This document shows positions 18,151-27,291 of a stretch of 61,623 nucleotides of DNA, in pieces. The notes beneath the pieces are model-generated. The model did not search any database, was not told the DNA's origin, and saw only the letters and a program-made list of their open reading frames with translations. Within the stretch, counting starts at the first letter, position 1; every line of letters begins with the position of its first letter. The stretch is from positions 1 through 61,623 of the forward strand of contig NZ_JAMYXC010000197.1 in assembly GCF_024159025.1 (NCBI RefSeq), written 5' to 3'. Source of the stretch: Limimaricola litoreus (GTDB taxonomy: Bacteria > Pseudomonadota > Alphaproteobacteria > Rhodobacterales > Rhodobacteraceae). A program made the position numbers and the translations under genes.

Positions 18151-18625
18151 GCGTATTTGTCTCCTTCTGTGACAATAGAATGCGAAAGACGCCTGCCGTT
18201 CAATTAGCTGGCCAGAAAATCTTCCAGCCTAAGGTCCTTGCGGTGCAGCTCGAACCAAACGTGCTTCACGGCTGCCGACACCTTCTATATCTCTGTATCG
18301 TGGCAGGGGGGCAACCTCACGTTCTTGCCGATCATGTGCATCGATTGCGCTATTGAGGCCAGCATGACCTTGGTCAGCACCTGACCTGACGGCCGTTGAC
18401 GCGCCAACGCAGCATGGCTGCTCAGGGCCCAAACGGACCGAGGTTTGCTACGTCGAAGCTGCAATTGGGATAATGCGCTACGCGTTGCCTCCCGGCCCAG
18501 AGCTGCCGTTGAAGCGATACCGGGTATGCGGCGGCGCGGCCCGTCGAAGTCGAACCGGACTTTCGCTGCGCATGCGTCCTGCGGGTGCCGTCGGAGGTCA
18601 GGTGTGCGGGAAGAACGGACTCGAG
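18151..18625. other. Intergenic segment with no supported gene
   Basis: About 475 bases between DUF1643 and the ATPase stop. The stretch from about 18360 to 18610 (GGCCCAAACGGAC, CCGGACTTTCGCTGCGC) resembles dispersed non-coding relics often seen in this bacterial group. Nothing codes convincingly. Confidence 0.4.
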
Positions 18626-20257
18626 CTACCGAGGCTCGATAACTGGAAGAACGCTCTTCACAGCGTTTGCTATGCCGCTTGAGCTATTTGCCGCAAGAAC
18701 TCTGATAACCCACGATTCAAAGTTTTCCCTTCTGGTCCCTTTCAAAGCTGACGCCAAGGTTGCAGCGATTCCTCTTTTATTGTCGTAATAGCGCAGAAGT
18801 GCCGCCAAATCTTTCTGCTCTAAAGCAGCCTTAATCTCTCGTGTTCGAGTTTCTACGATTCCAGAAATATCCAGATTTGCAGTGCGAGTATTGTAATCTC
18901 GAATCAGTTCTTCGCTCGATGTTGAGCCTGAGAGATCGATCTGCTTCAGCATTCGATCGATACGCCTTTGGCAATGACGGGCGACCACCTTATCAATCTT
19001 TTCATCGCTATCGAGTAAGCCGAATATTCCGTTGGCGACATCATTGAGCTTTTTCTGTAAGTCAGCCCCAGTGAAGCCATCAGATCCGGCAATCGCGGAG
19101 CAAACAACTGGAAGTGCGATAAGATTCTCGATCTCCGATACAGGAATGATCTTGATACCCAAGCCTTCGAAATAAGCTACATCCTCATCGCTGTAGTCAT
19201 CCCCGTCCACGATACCGGAACATGTCACCCGGGTCAGACTCGCATTGGCCCGCATTGAAACCACTGAATGGATTACTTCGGAGCAAGAAGACTTCGGAAC
19301 AACTGTCCATTCTGGATAGCATGCGCGGTATATTGCGTAGTCAAGGCTATCATGCGTGCCCTCAACGAAGAGGATGGGGCGTCTGCTGCCCAGAATGAGC
19401 GTGACCAGTTCCTCTGGAAACCCGGTGTTCTCTGGAATCTCTTCAATTACCCAATGGGGCTGGGGTGAAAAATCTCGAATCACATATTTTTTTGCGGATC
19501 GTGCTGCCGCAAAATCAAGGTCGTGAGTAATATAAATAAATCCGCAATCCCTTCGAGTGGCTTCTATTTCGTCCCACAGCTTGGCCATTATTGAGCGATG
19601 AACGTGAAGCTCTGGTTCATCGACGATCAAGACCGTTCCCTCCGCTGCAACCAGTGCTTGCCCTATCATGTAGAAAATCGCCCTCTCCCCATCACTCATC
19701 TCTGATGCAGGGTAGGTTTCGCCAACGCCACCGGCTGAAACTCTGATGTTATCCCCGGAGATGTGAAGTTGACGATGAGGAAGAAGCCGGTTCCAGATTT
19801 CAAGAAGCTTGTCGAACTTGGTGATCTCAAAGTTGTCTTCGCTGTGATCTGCGCCCGGCTTATGCCGATGATAGGCTTTCAACGAGGTGTTGGATTGATC
19901 GGCAAAAAGCGCTTGAATGAGATAATCGAAATCATTTAGGAGATGGGTCGCATGTTTATTGCCCCATCTATTGCCATTTCTGTGGTTCAGGCCAGCATTT
20001 CGGGACGCGTCCCCAGGGTATCCGTATCGCAACCCGGAAAGCGCTTGCCTCTCGCTAATTTTTTGAACCTCGGGATTCATGCTAAGCGCACGATGGGCAG
20101 ATACACGGTGAGCCGATTCGCCCAGGCTATTTTCGATATGAACTGTGAGACGCGTTTTTCCGCCACCGTTCGCGCCGACGAATATGACAGTCTCGCCTGG
20201 GTCGAACTCTACTGCGAGAGCTTCACCCGGGGTGGGAATAGTAAAATTGAAGGTCAT
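18626..20257 (-). CDS. AAA ATPase fused to DUF4435 (TOPRIM-like), PARIS-like single protein
   Basis: A 543-aa protein in two parts. Residues 1-285 are an ABC/SMC-like AAA ATPase: Walker A FVGANGGGKTRL at the start, a signature-like SDGERAIFYMIGQAL, Walker B VLIVDEPELHVH and the switch THDLDFA. Residues 290-540 form a DUF4435 domain with the TOPRIM-type acidic set: Glu299 in LFVEGTHDSLDY and Asp351/Asp353 in GIVDGDDYSDED, then IIPVSEIENLI. In PARIS, AriA (ATPase) and AriB (DUF4435 nuclease) are usually separate; here the same order occurs in one short chain. Function by analogy: sensing of phage inhibitors followed by nuclease attack. It is AT-rich compared with the host. Confidence 0.8.
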   Translation of the reverse strand: MTFNFTIPTPGEALAVEFDPGETVIFVGANGGGKTRLTVHIENSLGESAHRVSAHRALSMNPEVQKISERQALSGLRYGYPGDASRNAGLNHRNGNRWGNKHATHLLNDFDYLIQALFADQSNTSLKAYHRHKPGADHSEDNFEITKFDKLLEIWNRLLPHRQLHISGDNIRVSAGGVGETYPASEMSDGERAIFYMIGQALVAAEGTVLIVDEPELHVHRSIMAKLWDEIEATRRDCGFIYITHDLDFAAARSAKKYVIRDFSPQPHWVIEEIPENTGFPEELVTLILGSRRPILFVEGTHDSLDYAIYRACYPEWTVVPKSSCSEVIHSVVSMRANASLTRVTCSGIVDGDDYSDEDVAYFEGLGIKIIPVSEIENLIALPVVCSAIAGSDGFTGADLQKKLNDVANGIFGLLDSDEKIDKVVARHCQRRIDRMLKQIDLSGSTSSEELIRDYNTRTANLDISGIVETRTREIKAALEQKDLAALLRYYDNKRGIAATLASALKGTRRENFESWVIRVLAANSSSGIANAVKSVLPVIEPR

Positions 20258-20619
20258 AGTGCTCTGCGATTTGCTATTTTCTGGCGATGCTACCGAGGGA
20301 TTGGAGCCTTCACAACTGGCGCTGTTGCCTTTTTATACCGGCGCACCGCTGTTTGACGATGCCAGTGCCGCGACGAGCCAATTTAGCGACAACCGGCAGC
20401 AAGCGATTGTCTTTTGCTGGTCGTCCGCGAACATGCAGATCGTGCGGTGATTCACTTCTGCCGTGCGCGTCTCAGGGTCCGCATACAGCTCGAAGCCGCG
20501 TTGCGGCGGTGCAGCGCCAAGCCCGAGTTCGGCGCGGTCTGAATGTCTGGTTCCTACCTGACAGCTTGGAGGGCTCACTCCTGCGGCGAAGGTCGGCTCT
20601 CCGCCCTCGGTGTCTGAGT
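20258..20619. other. Intergenic segment carrying repeat copy B
   Basis: About 360 bases. Positions 20583-20607 (GCGGCGAAGGTCGGCTCTCC plus 5 bases) match the segment at 17404-17428 in 21 of 25 bases. The rest (for example GCGCGGTCTGAATGTCTGG near 20540) looks like the same class of non-coding relic. No supported gene. Confidence 0.45.
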
Positions 20620-21795
20620 TTACCCATAGATATTTGTGGCCAATAACAGACGAGCATTGATCCGTTGCGCGCCTGGAGCCGCTGCGAGCCACGGAGTAGC
20701 CTCAGCGAGAGCCGGTCCGAGCTTCCCGTCCCTTTTGTGTAATGCCATGGCGAGTTCAGTGAGTTGGTAGAGGCCGCCCAGCGATGGCGGGGGAAGCGGG
20801 CCTTCTTCCAGGACGGCTATCGGCATTCCCAACCGAACGGCGACCTCCTCGAGGGTGACAAGATTTGGCCTCACCTCACGCAGTCTCACGCAGCCAGGAA
20901 GGACCTCGGTGACCTTGCGCGCTGTGCTCGAGATCACCGTTTCGGCGTCGGTCCCACTGCGCGTGAAACCGAGGCCCAACAGACCCGCTTTTCCGAGACC
21001 GACGATTGCGTCGTCACACTCCGCCGCAACCAACGCTTCGAGAACGGTGTCCGTGTCGGCCCCATCATCCCCGAAAGAAAAGATCAATTCGAACTCTAAC
21101 TCGGTTTCCCGGGCAGCCCGCGTTGACGTCTCCAAATCGTGCTCTGCGGCCGGGTGAATCCGCACCCTTTCGGGCTGACCATGATCATTGTCCACTCGCG
21201 CATTTTGTATTCGAGTGACGCCGAAGACAACTTCACCTCCTTTGGGCGGCGACCCTGATCTGTAAGCGTCGAACTCGAACTGGCCTTCGTGGCTCGGCCA
21301 TGGGGTAGCGAAATAGCCGCCCATACCCTTCTCCGCTGAGACGAGCCGAGCGCCGCGCGGGGTGTTCTCCACCCAGAGCCCATGCCGGGCGGAAACGAGG
21401 CTGAGCTCATCCAGAAAGCGGCGCAGGCGGTCCGAACTAATTGGGTCCTGTGTCTTTTCGGGCGATAGGCTTGATACCGCAGCACGCTCACGGCGAGGCA
21501 CCCACCCCTCGAAACCGAACAGCGCCTGGGTCCGCCAAATCGCCCGGATAAGGGTCCGTTGCCACCAGGGCCTCGCGCGGAATATCTGAAGGTCTGGCCG
21601 CGCTGCCCGCAGGCGCTCTCTGAAGCGCTCGGTGTCAGTGCGCCTTTTCTCTAAGATGCCTGTGGAGCGCTGTCCGAATGACACAGGGGCCTTATTCCCT
21701 TGCAGGCGGTCCACCTCCGCACGCAGCTGGTTCACCTCCTCGACCAAATCATCACGCGTCATTCGATCAATAATTGCACGCACCATTTTCATCAT
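20620..21795 (-). CDS. Coiled-coil protein with C-terminal DNA-binding (HTH) region
   Basis: A protein of about 391 aa. The N-terminus has a short coiled coil (TRDDLVEEVNQLRAEVDRLQ). The middle 60-230 is unrecognised, with one weakly hydrophobic, Trp-rich patch. The last 150 residues match a small DNA-binding family that is usually free-standing: FSFGDDGADTDTVLEALVAA, ECDDAIVGLG, VRPNLVTLEEVAVRLGMP, GGLYQLTELAMALH. Fusion of this module to a coiled-coil head is unusual. Start: three close ATGs (21795, 21792, 21786) follow AAAAGG; 21786 has the best spacing. A regulatory role is inference. Confidence 0.65.
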   Translation of the reverse strand: MMKMVRAIIDRMTRDDLVEEVNQLRAEVDRLQGNKAPVSFGQRSTGILEKRRTDTERFRERLRAARPDLQIFRARPWWQRTLIRAIWRTQALFGFEGWVPRRERAAVSSLSPEKTQDPISSDRLRRFLDELSLVSARHGLWVENTPRGARLVSAEKGMGGYFATPWPSHEGQFEFDAYRSGSPPKGGEVVFGVTRIQNARVDNDHGQPERVRIHPAAEHDLETSTRAARETELEFELIFSFGDDGADTDTVLEALVAAECDDAIVGLGKAGLLGLGFTRSGTDAETVISSTARKVTEVLPGCVRLREVRPNLVTLEEVAVRLGMPIAVLEEGPLPPPSLGGLYQLTELAMALHKRDGKLGPALAEATPWLAAAPGAQRINARLLLATNIYG

Positions 21796-22256
21796 CCTTT
21801 TCTGAGCCTGCACCGAGCCCTGCGACCGTTGTCGCGGACCATGTCCCGCCTTCATTTGCTGCTCGCCTCACCATCCCGCTCCGGAGGATTGCTGATGCGA
21901 ATTGGAGCTTCCAATGATCGCATCGGGCGAAACCGTCGCCGTCGCCCGGGGGTGCCGATCGTTTGGCCCCCTGAAACCATAGTGTCCTGGCGAAGCTTGC
22001 GCGCCAGTTCTCGGCGATCGTTGAGCCGGCACCCGCCCGCGTCGTGCTGGCGATAAGTGATCGTCAAGCACCGCCGGCAGGAGAGACCGGCGGTGTCGAT
22101 GTGCATTGCAGAATTACGATGCACACCTCTCGGCAGGGCCGGTGGATGATCCGGGTCCGCCTTATTTGAAGGCCCTGCAAGTGTCCTACGATTGATCCTG
22201 AACCGCCCCAGAACCGGGCTTCGGGCGACCGGGGCGGACCCGATGCATTGTCTTCC
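21796..22256. other. Gap with a GC-rich hairpin
   Basis: About 460 bases with no convincing gene. At 22203-22237 CCGCCCC pairs with GGGGCGG around a GC-rich centre, 20 bases past the stop of the minus-strand gene pair. It could act as a terminator for that pair, but there is no T-run. Confidence 0.4.
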
Positions 22257-22664
22257 CTACGTTTGTTCGAAAAGGGTGTTTGCAATGCGGTATGCTTCCG
22301 CCGCATCGAGAGCGGCCTCGATGGCGGTTGCGAGATCGCCGACAGCGTCGAGCACAGTGATGAACACCGCGGCACGCTCCGAGCGAACCGGGACTGTATA
22401 GCCGCAGTCCGGGTCATGCTCATGGCCGCGCCATACGTAGGAGGTCTCACCGTCGGCCTGCTCGTTGAGAAGAGCAATGAATGCTTCGAGGTCCCGCAAG
22501 AACCCCTCTGTCATGAGAGAACGCGTGCCGATGCGCCGACTGATCTCGGAGGCAAAGCTGCGATGGCGCGGCTCGAGCAACGGGATGATCTTGCCGTCGA
22601 GGCATTTGCGCACGACACGGGCATAACCGAGCGCCTCGGCAACGAGATTGCTGACCTTGTCCAT
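22257..22664 (-). CDS. Hypothetical protein, second gene of a small pair
   Basis: A 135-aa helical protein ending DLATAIEAALDAAEAYRIAN.... Its ATG at 22664 shares one base with the stop of the upstream gene (TGATG), and GGAGG lies 7 bases upstream, so translation is coupled. No family recognised. Near its middle is a Trp-rich polar segment (YVWRGHEHDPDCGY). Confidence 0.6.
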   Translation of the reverse strand: MDKVSNLVAEALGYARVVRKCLDGKIIPLLEPRHRSFASEISRRIGTRSLMTEGFLRDLEAFIALLNEQADGETSYVWRGHEHDPDCGYTVPVRSERAAVFITVLDAVGDLATAIEAALDAAEAYRIANTLFEQT

Positions 22665-23053
22665 CACGCCACCTCCTTGATCAACGTTGCGGCATGAGCC
22701 CGCATCGCCTCGAGACCCCGCCCGAGGGCCTCGGCGCAGAGGCGCGCATCATCGGCACAAGGATCATCGGGATGCACAACCAGGAAGAACTGCGCTTCAG
22801 GCGCACAGAGATCATCGACGTATTCGAGCGTCAGAAGACAGTGCAGATCGCTCAGATCGGCCTCCAGATCTTCGGGTTCGGCGCCGAAAGTGATTGCGTC
22901 GATGAAAGAGGCGGCGCGCTCTTCCCAGCGGTCTCCGCCGAGCAGCTGGACCGCGGAGACAAGCTTGTCCGCATCGGCGCGAAGCCAGTCGAGGAACTCC
23001 TGCCGGAGTTTGGCGGCCTGGAGCGCGGCCCGCATAGTGGTGTCGTAGTTCAT
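22664..23053 (-). CDS. Hypothetical acidic protein, first gene of a small pair
   Basis: A 129-aa acidic protein starting MNYDTTMRAALQAAKLRQEF, with segments such as GAEPEDLEADLSDLHCLL and VVHPDDPCADDARLCAEALG. The start is supported by AAGGAG 7 bases upstream; the open frame runs further 5' but looks non-coding. Coupled to the next gene by TGATG. No family recognised. Acidity and location beside recombinases fit a cargo or anti-restriction-type protein, but that is a guess. Confidence 0.6.
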   Translation of the reverse strand: MNYDTTMRAALQAAKLRQEFLDWLRADADKLVSAVQLLGGDRWEERAASFIDAITFGAEPEDLEADLSDLHCLLTLEYVDDLCAPEAQFFLVVHPDDPCADDARLCAEALGRGLEAMRAHAATLIKEVA

Positions 23054-23094
23054 GGTGGTCTCCTTCGAGAACCCGGGATTGTCCCCGGTCAAGT

Positions 23095-23116
23095 CCGGAC
23101 CGCACTCCCGGTCCGG
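23095..23116 (-). terminator. Perfect 8-bp hairpin between the recombinase genes and the small pair
   Basis: CCGGACCG and CGGTCCGG surround a 6-base loop. It lies downstream of the recombinase stop (23296) and upstream of the small gene pair on the same strand, so it may end recombinase transcription or control the pair. No T-run, so weak as a terminator. Confidence 0.35.
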
Positions 23117-23295
23117 TGTCGTTCTTTCTGTCCTCCTGTTGTTCTTGAGTAGGCTTGACCGCCTTGATCGCGCCCTCCACGAGGGGCGCCGACCAAGACG
23201 GTCCAAGGCCTCTCGCTGGATCTTCTGGCCTCGTCAGCAGCGCCCTGTGCCCAACAGCTGTGACGACCGGTCGAAAGCCAACCGCAGCCGTGCCA

Positions 23296-24849
23296 TCATG
23301 ACCCGGCTGGCAATGTCGCCTCATGTGATAGCTCCGGAACGCCAGTCGAGATCCTCCCATCACTCCCTTTTTGAAGGTCTTGGGACCGTCCGCATGCGCT
23401 TTCCGCGGAATTCTTAACAGACCGCCGAGATCTTGGTGGCTGGCCTCTGCCCCGCTTTGTGGACCCCATTGGCGTCGTATTCGCGCTGAGCTCTGACGCC
23501 CTGCTCGAGGTCGCTGCACCCAGCCGGCGTGAGGCGACGACTTGAGACGCCTTCTGCGTATAAACGGCTGTGACTGCATCGCCACGATGGTTGAGAATGG
23601 TGCCGGCCAAGGCCGCCTCCTCCGGTGCCGTAGCGACGATGAAATTCCCTACGGAATGCCGGATCGCATGCGGTGTGACCCGAACGTTGAAAACCGGGTC
23701 GGTGAGGTCCCCGAGGCATTTCGAAAGCTGGGCCCCCTTGATCGGGCCACCGCGTTCGCCGACGAAGAGTCGGGTTTCTCCGGGAGCCGCGACGACTGCG
23801 CGATGCAGCCGGACGTAGCGACCGATCGCGTCGACCAACGTCGCGCTGAAAGCACGTCGATCAACATCGCCTTCCTTCGTGGCTTGAGCATCGAGGTAGA
23901 GCCCGGCGAGATCTTCTAACAAGCTGCTTCGCAATTCGATTCCTGCACAGCTCGTGATCCGAACCGGCGCCTCGGCGAGCAGGATCATGGTCAACGCAGT
24001 GCGTGCTTTCGTATGTGCCGCGACCAGCTTTCTTCGATTGCGAGCTGCTGAATGCAAGGCGTCGGCCTTGTCGAGCAGCTGCTGGCCGGCGGCTCGCAGT
24101 TCGGCGGCGTCGACGGAGCGCGAAGCGTTCCGCGACCCATGATGGTGGGAGAGCTTCTTGAACCGATCTCGCGTGGTCTTGAGCCAGGTCCAGGATCTTT
24201 CTGGCCAGATGGCCGACGCCAGGCCCGATAGAGCTGCAATGTCGACGGCAACTCCGCCCATGCGCCGGGTCCCGCTCTGCACGCGTCCTTGGTCCTCCCG
24301 TAGTTTGAGCCGCAGGCTCACTGGCGTGACGTCGACTGCGAGGTCGTGGGCGCGGCAGAAGTCGAAATGCAGTGCACCGGCTTGGAGGCGCCTTTGGATC
24401 GTGCTCGGCGCCCACGCCTGCACCAGAACGCCATCACCGAGGCCGAAGTCGTCGACGAGGAGGAGCGGCGCAGCGGCAGCGCACCAGTCATCTGGAAATC
24501 TTGCCAGATTGCGTGCGATCGTCTCACGCAGCTGATCGCGGACGTCCGCTCGCTCCACTTGACGGTTGTCTCCTTCATAAAGCGCAGCGGCGATGGTCGG
24601 GAAAACGATGGCCAGCGCCATCCGCACGTCATTGCGGACTTGCTGTGATAGCCCTTCCGTGCGTTCCAACCATGTCAGTCGAGAAACGTCCCGAGGGTCA
24701 GCTCCGAGATTGTCCGAGATCTTCAGCCAGCGCCCGAGGGCGCGCCCGATGCGCGTTCGCTGGGCCTCGGTCAACGGATGGCGCTCGAAGCTGTCCAGCA
24801 GATCCCCCGGCCAGGCTGCCGGGGGCAGCGTGAGCTTGTGCCTCGCCAT
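23296..24849 (-). CDS. Tyrosine recombinase, smaller member of a pair
   Basis: A 517-aa protein. The catalytic part shows EAPVRITSCAGIEL (first Arg box), TPHAIRHSVGNFI (second Arg box), ILNHRGDAVTAVYTQKAS with the nucleophile Tyr, all in the usual order between about 290 and 445. The last 65 residues are a basic low-complexity tail. The N-terminal 200 residues are a helical arm of unknown type. It starts one base after the stop of the larger recombinase (TGAAATGG), so the two are co-translated. Probably both are needed for the nested element. Confidence 0.82.
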   Translation of the reverse strand: MARHKLTLPPAAWPGDLLDSFERHPLTEAQRTRIGRALGRWLKISDNLGADPRDVSRLTWLERTEGLSQQVRNDVRMALAIVFPTIAAALYEGDNRQVERADVRDQLRETIARNLARFPDDWCAAAAPLLLVDDFGLGDGVLVQAWAPSTIQRRLQAGALHFDFCRAHDLAVDVTPVSLRLKLREDQGRVQSGTRRMGGVAVDIAALSGLASAIWPERSWTWLKTTRDRFKKLSHHHGSRNASRSVDAAELRAAGQQLLDKADALHSAARNRRKLVAAHTKARTALTMILLAEAPVRITSCAGIELRSSLLEDLAGLYLDAQATKEGDVDRRAFSATLVDAIGRYVRLHRAVVAAPGETRLFVGERGGPIKGAQLSKCLGDLTDPVFNVRVTPHAIRHSVGNFIVATAPEEAALAGTILNHRGDAVTAVYTQKASQVVASRRLGAATSSRASELSANTTPMGSTKRGRGQPPRSRRSVKNSAESACGRSQDLQKGSDGRISTGVPELSHEATLPAGS

Positions 24850-24850
24850 T

Positions 24851-27124
24851 TCAAATTTCCTTTCCGGTCTGAGGATCGACGAATTTGAACGTCACGGTTG
24901 CGAGCACCTGTCGCGCCTGCCGCTCGAGCAGGTGAATGTAGCGACGTTGAGCGATGATCTTCGAAACCTCGGCGTAGTAGGACTGCGTCGTCCTCAAGCG
25001 CATATGGCCGAGGATTTCCTTGACGAGCGCCATCGCGGCAGGGTCCTGGTCGAGAATGATCTTTCCCGCGAGGTGGCGCATCACATGCAGGCAGAGGTCC
25101 AGCCCGCAATGCTTCTTCATGTGCTTCTTGAAGCTGGTGTTGAGCTTTGACTTGGTGATGTAGCCTCGGCCGGGAACGTAGCCGCCATCCTCGACCTTGC
25201 GCCCGTCGGCGCCGGGGAAAAGATGTGGATTGTCGGCGGAAGCTTTCGCCTGCTTCCGGGCAACCGGCAGGAAGTGCTTGATGTAATATTGCAGCATCCG
25301 GACGGTCTCCGGGTCGATCCGGACATGGATTTCCTTCAGGGTCTTTCCCTCGTGCGCTGGAATGATCAGCGTGCCTTCGCCCTCGCCTTCGGGCAGGATC
25401 AGATGGCGATCGTCGCCTTCGTGACGGTAGCGCGAATGGTTGCTGCGCCGCACTGGCGCCACGTATTGCCCAATGCGCGCAATGAGCGCGTTGCGAGCGA
25501 GAGCAACGTGCGAGGCTTGCGGCTTACGCCCCTTCCGGATCGGAGCGCATGCAAGAGTCCACAGCGTGGACGGAGCCTCGAACCAGCGCTTCAATCGGGT
25601 CGTATCTGCAAATTTCGCGAGCATGGTTGCATGCCGAGTGCCGATGCGACGATCGGCGTAGACCCGTTTGAAGCTGCCATCAGCGACCCGCTTCATCCCG
25701 ATTACGCTCGGGTCGAGTTGCCGTTTCATTTCCTCGACCGCCTCCAGCCGGTCGGGAGCGATGGATATGGCGCGCCCGACCGCACAGAGCGCCTCTACCA
25801 GCGTGTGCTCGTAGCGACCTTTCACCTTGGGGTCGTAGACGAGCCCTTGCGCCTCGTCCCGCTTTCGACGTGCGCTCCGGGCGGCCGCCACCAAGGCCGA
25901 CACGACCGGTTTGCAAAACAGATCATCGAGGTTCTTCGGCTTCGGCTGAACCCGCGGGTCCTTTTCCGCTGCGTGCCAGGCGCGCTTGACCGCATCACGC
26001 CAGTTCTTGCGAGTGCCCGGCTCCAAGACCTGTGTGGCTCCCATCTCGGCATCTGAGCTGGCGTCTGCAAAGGCGATACCGAGTTCAGCGTATTCCGGAT
26101 CGTCGTCCGGGACGAGGGCACCCCAGTCGCCGGGGTTGCGCGCAGAAATGGCCGTCTCGAGGAAAGCGTCCAAGGGCGCCCGAATTCCTGTGGGGACCGT
26201 CTTCCATGTCACGTTCTGCTGCCGGTGCACGGGCGCTCCCGGCAGCGGAAGATGCGGCCCATCGAGACCAGTCTCGACCGCGTTGTTCCATCGCCGAAAA
26301 GCGGCGCGCAGCTTCTCGACATAGGCGGGCGCATGTGTCGCCAGTTCCATGGCGACGAAGGCTTCGACAAGTGTTTTATTGATCTCGACTGGGGTGATTT
26401 CCTGCCCCGCGCAGAACCTTGCGAGGCGTCGCAGGATCGCGGCGGCGCTCCTTTCATGGTCCTTCAGCTGGTGATCGAGAATGGCGAGGGCCTGCTGCCA
26501 CTGCGACGGCAGGGTCGAGGAGCATGTCTCGCGCATTCCAGTCGTCAGAGGATCGACGAACCTCACCACCTTGCGGATGAGCGTCCGCTTGTTCTCCAGA
26601 GACTTCATGCTTTCGACGCCGAATGTCTCCGGTATGGCGGCCCGCAGCAGCGGTTCAATCGCGGTGACGGTTGCCGGAAAGTCGTCAAGGCTGCCGTATT
26701 CCGACGCCGCCAGTGCCTCGAGCGCTGCACCGGCCCGCCTTGCCTCGTCGGCACCGAGGCGGAGACTGGCGGCGGTCGCCGCATCCGACAGAGTTGGGAT
26801 ACGGGTGCGGAGGCGGAGAGCGAGCCACCGCGTCGGCACATGGTCCCAGCAACGGAGTGCACGTCGCATGTCGCTTCCCACCTGCATCCAGCGCTGGCCA
26901 ATGGTGGCCTTCAATTCGGCGCCAGGCACTGCGACCAGCTGCCGGAGATACTCCACAGGCAGTTCACCGTTTTTGCCCGAGGCTCCGCAAAGAGTCGCAA
27001 GGCTGCCCAAGGTCGCCCGGCGCGTGGACCCCTTCATGTTGGTCAGCCAGAGGCAACGGCGAAGATCCGCGGTATCGCCGGCCTCGGTCGCGAGGTCGGC
27101 GCGTTCGAAAGTTTCATGTTTCAT
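24851..27124 (-). CDS. Large tyrosine recombinase, first of a pair
   Basis: A 757-aa protein, about twice the usual integrase length. The C-terminal 150 residues carry the recombinase signature: LHVMRHLAGKIILD (Arg box), LVKEILGHMRLRTTQSYYAE with the nucleophile Tyr. A candidate first Arg box is PVRRSNHSRYRH near 560. The first 500 residues are helical with no recognised domain. Operon with the smaller recombinase. Large paired recombinases recall TnpA/TnpB of Tn554-type elements, but I cannot place these in that family. A long inverted repeat lies 27 bases upstream of the start. Confidence 0.82.
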   Translation of the reverse strand: MKHETFERADLATEAGDTADLRRCLWLTNMKGSTRRATLGSLATLCGASGKNGELPVEYLRQLVAVPGAELKATIGQRWMQVGSDMRRALRCWDHVPTRWLALRLRTRIPTLSDAATAASLRLGADEARRAGAALEALAASEYGSLDDFPATVTAIEPLLRAAIPETFGVESMKSLENKRTLIRKVVRFVDPLTTGMRETCSSTLPSQWQQALAILDHQLKDHERSAAAILRRLARFCAGQEITPVEINKTLVEAFVAMELATHAPAYVEKLRAAFRRWNNAVETGLDGPHLPLPGAPVHRQQNVTWKTVPTGIRAPLDAFLETAISARNPGDWGALVPDDDPEYAELGIAFADASSDAEMGATQVLEPGTRKNWRDAVKRAWHAAEKDPRVQPKPKNLDDLFCKPVVSALVAAARSARRKRDEAQGLVYDPKVKGRYEHTLVEALCAVGRAISIAPDRLEAVEEMKRQLDPSVIGMKRVADGSFKRVYADRRIGTRHATMLAKFADTTRLKRWFEAPSTLWTLACAPIRKGRKPQASHVALARNALIARIGQYVAPVRRSNHSRYRHEGDDRHLILPEGEGEGTLIIPAHEGKTLKEIHVRIDPETVRMLQYYIKHFLPVARKQAKASADNPHLFPGADGRKVEDGGYVPGRGYITKSKLNTSFKKHMKKHCGLDLCLHVMRHLAGKIILDQDPAAMALVKEILGHMRLRTTQSYYAEVSKIIAQRRYIHLLERQARQVLATVTFKFVDPQTGKEI

Positions 27125-27150
27125 AAATTGATCCGTTCTTCTTGCTTGAT

Positions 27151-27221
27151 CCTGTGATCCGGTTTCGAGATCCCGGCGCGTTCCGAAACACGCCGGCGGG
27201 ATCTCGAAACCGGATGACAGG
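27151..27221. repeat. 24-bp-arm inverted repeat upstream of the recombinase pair
   Basis: Left arm 27151-27174 and right arm 27198-27221 are reverse complements with a single mismatch (the G of CCTGTG against CCTGTC); the inner 18 bases, starting ATCCGGTTTCGAG, match perfectly. The 23-base centre is GC-rich. It lies between the second HTH gene and the recombinase start. Possible recombination site, operator or structured RNA. Confidence 0.85.
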
Positions 27222-27291
27222 GGCGGTCACCGCGCGCCTTGGTTGGACATCGTGCGACACAGGCCGACATCCGCCGCCTAAGGGGGAGATG

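Noticed and set aside
22257-23053. Toxin-antitoxin pair
   Set aside because: Both proteins are larger than usual and neither resembles a known toxin or antitoxin; coupling alone is not enough.
23296-27124. Recombinase-in-trio (RIT) element
   Set aside because: Only two recombinases are present and both are much larger than RIT proteins.
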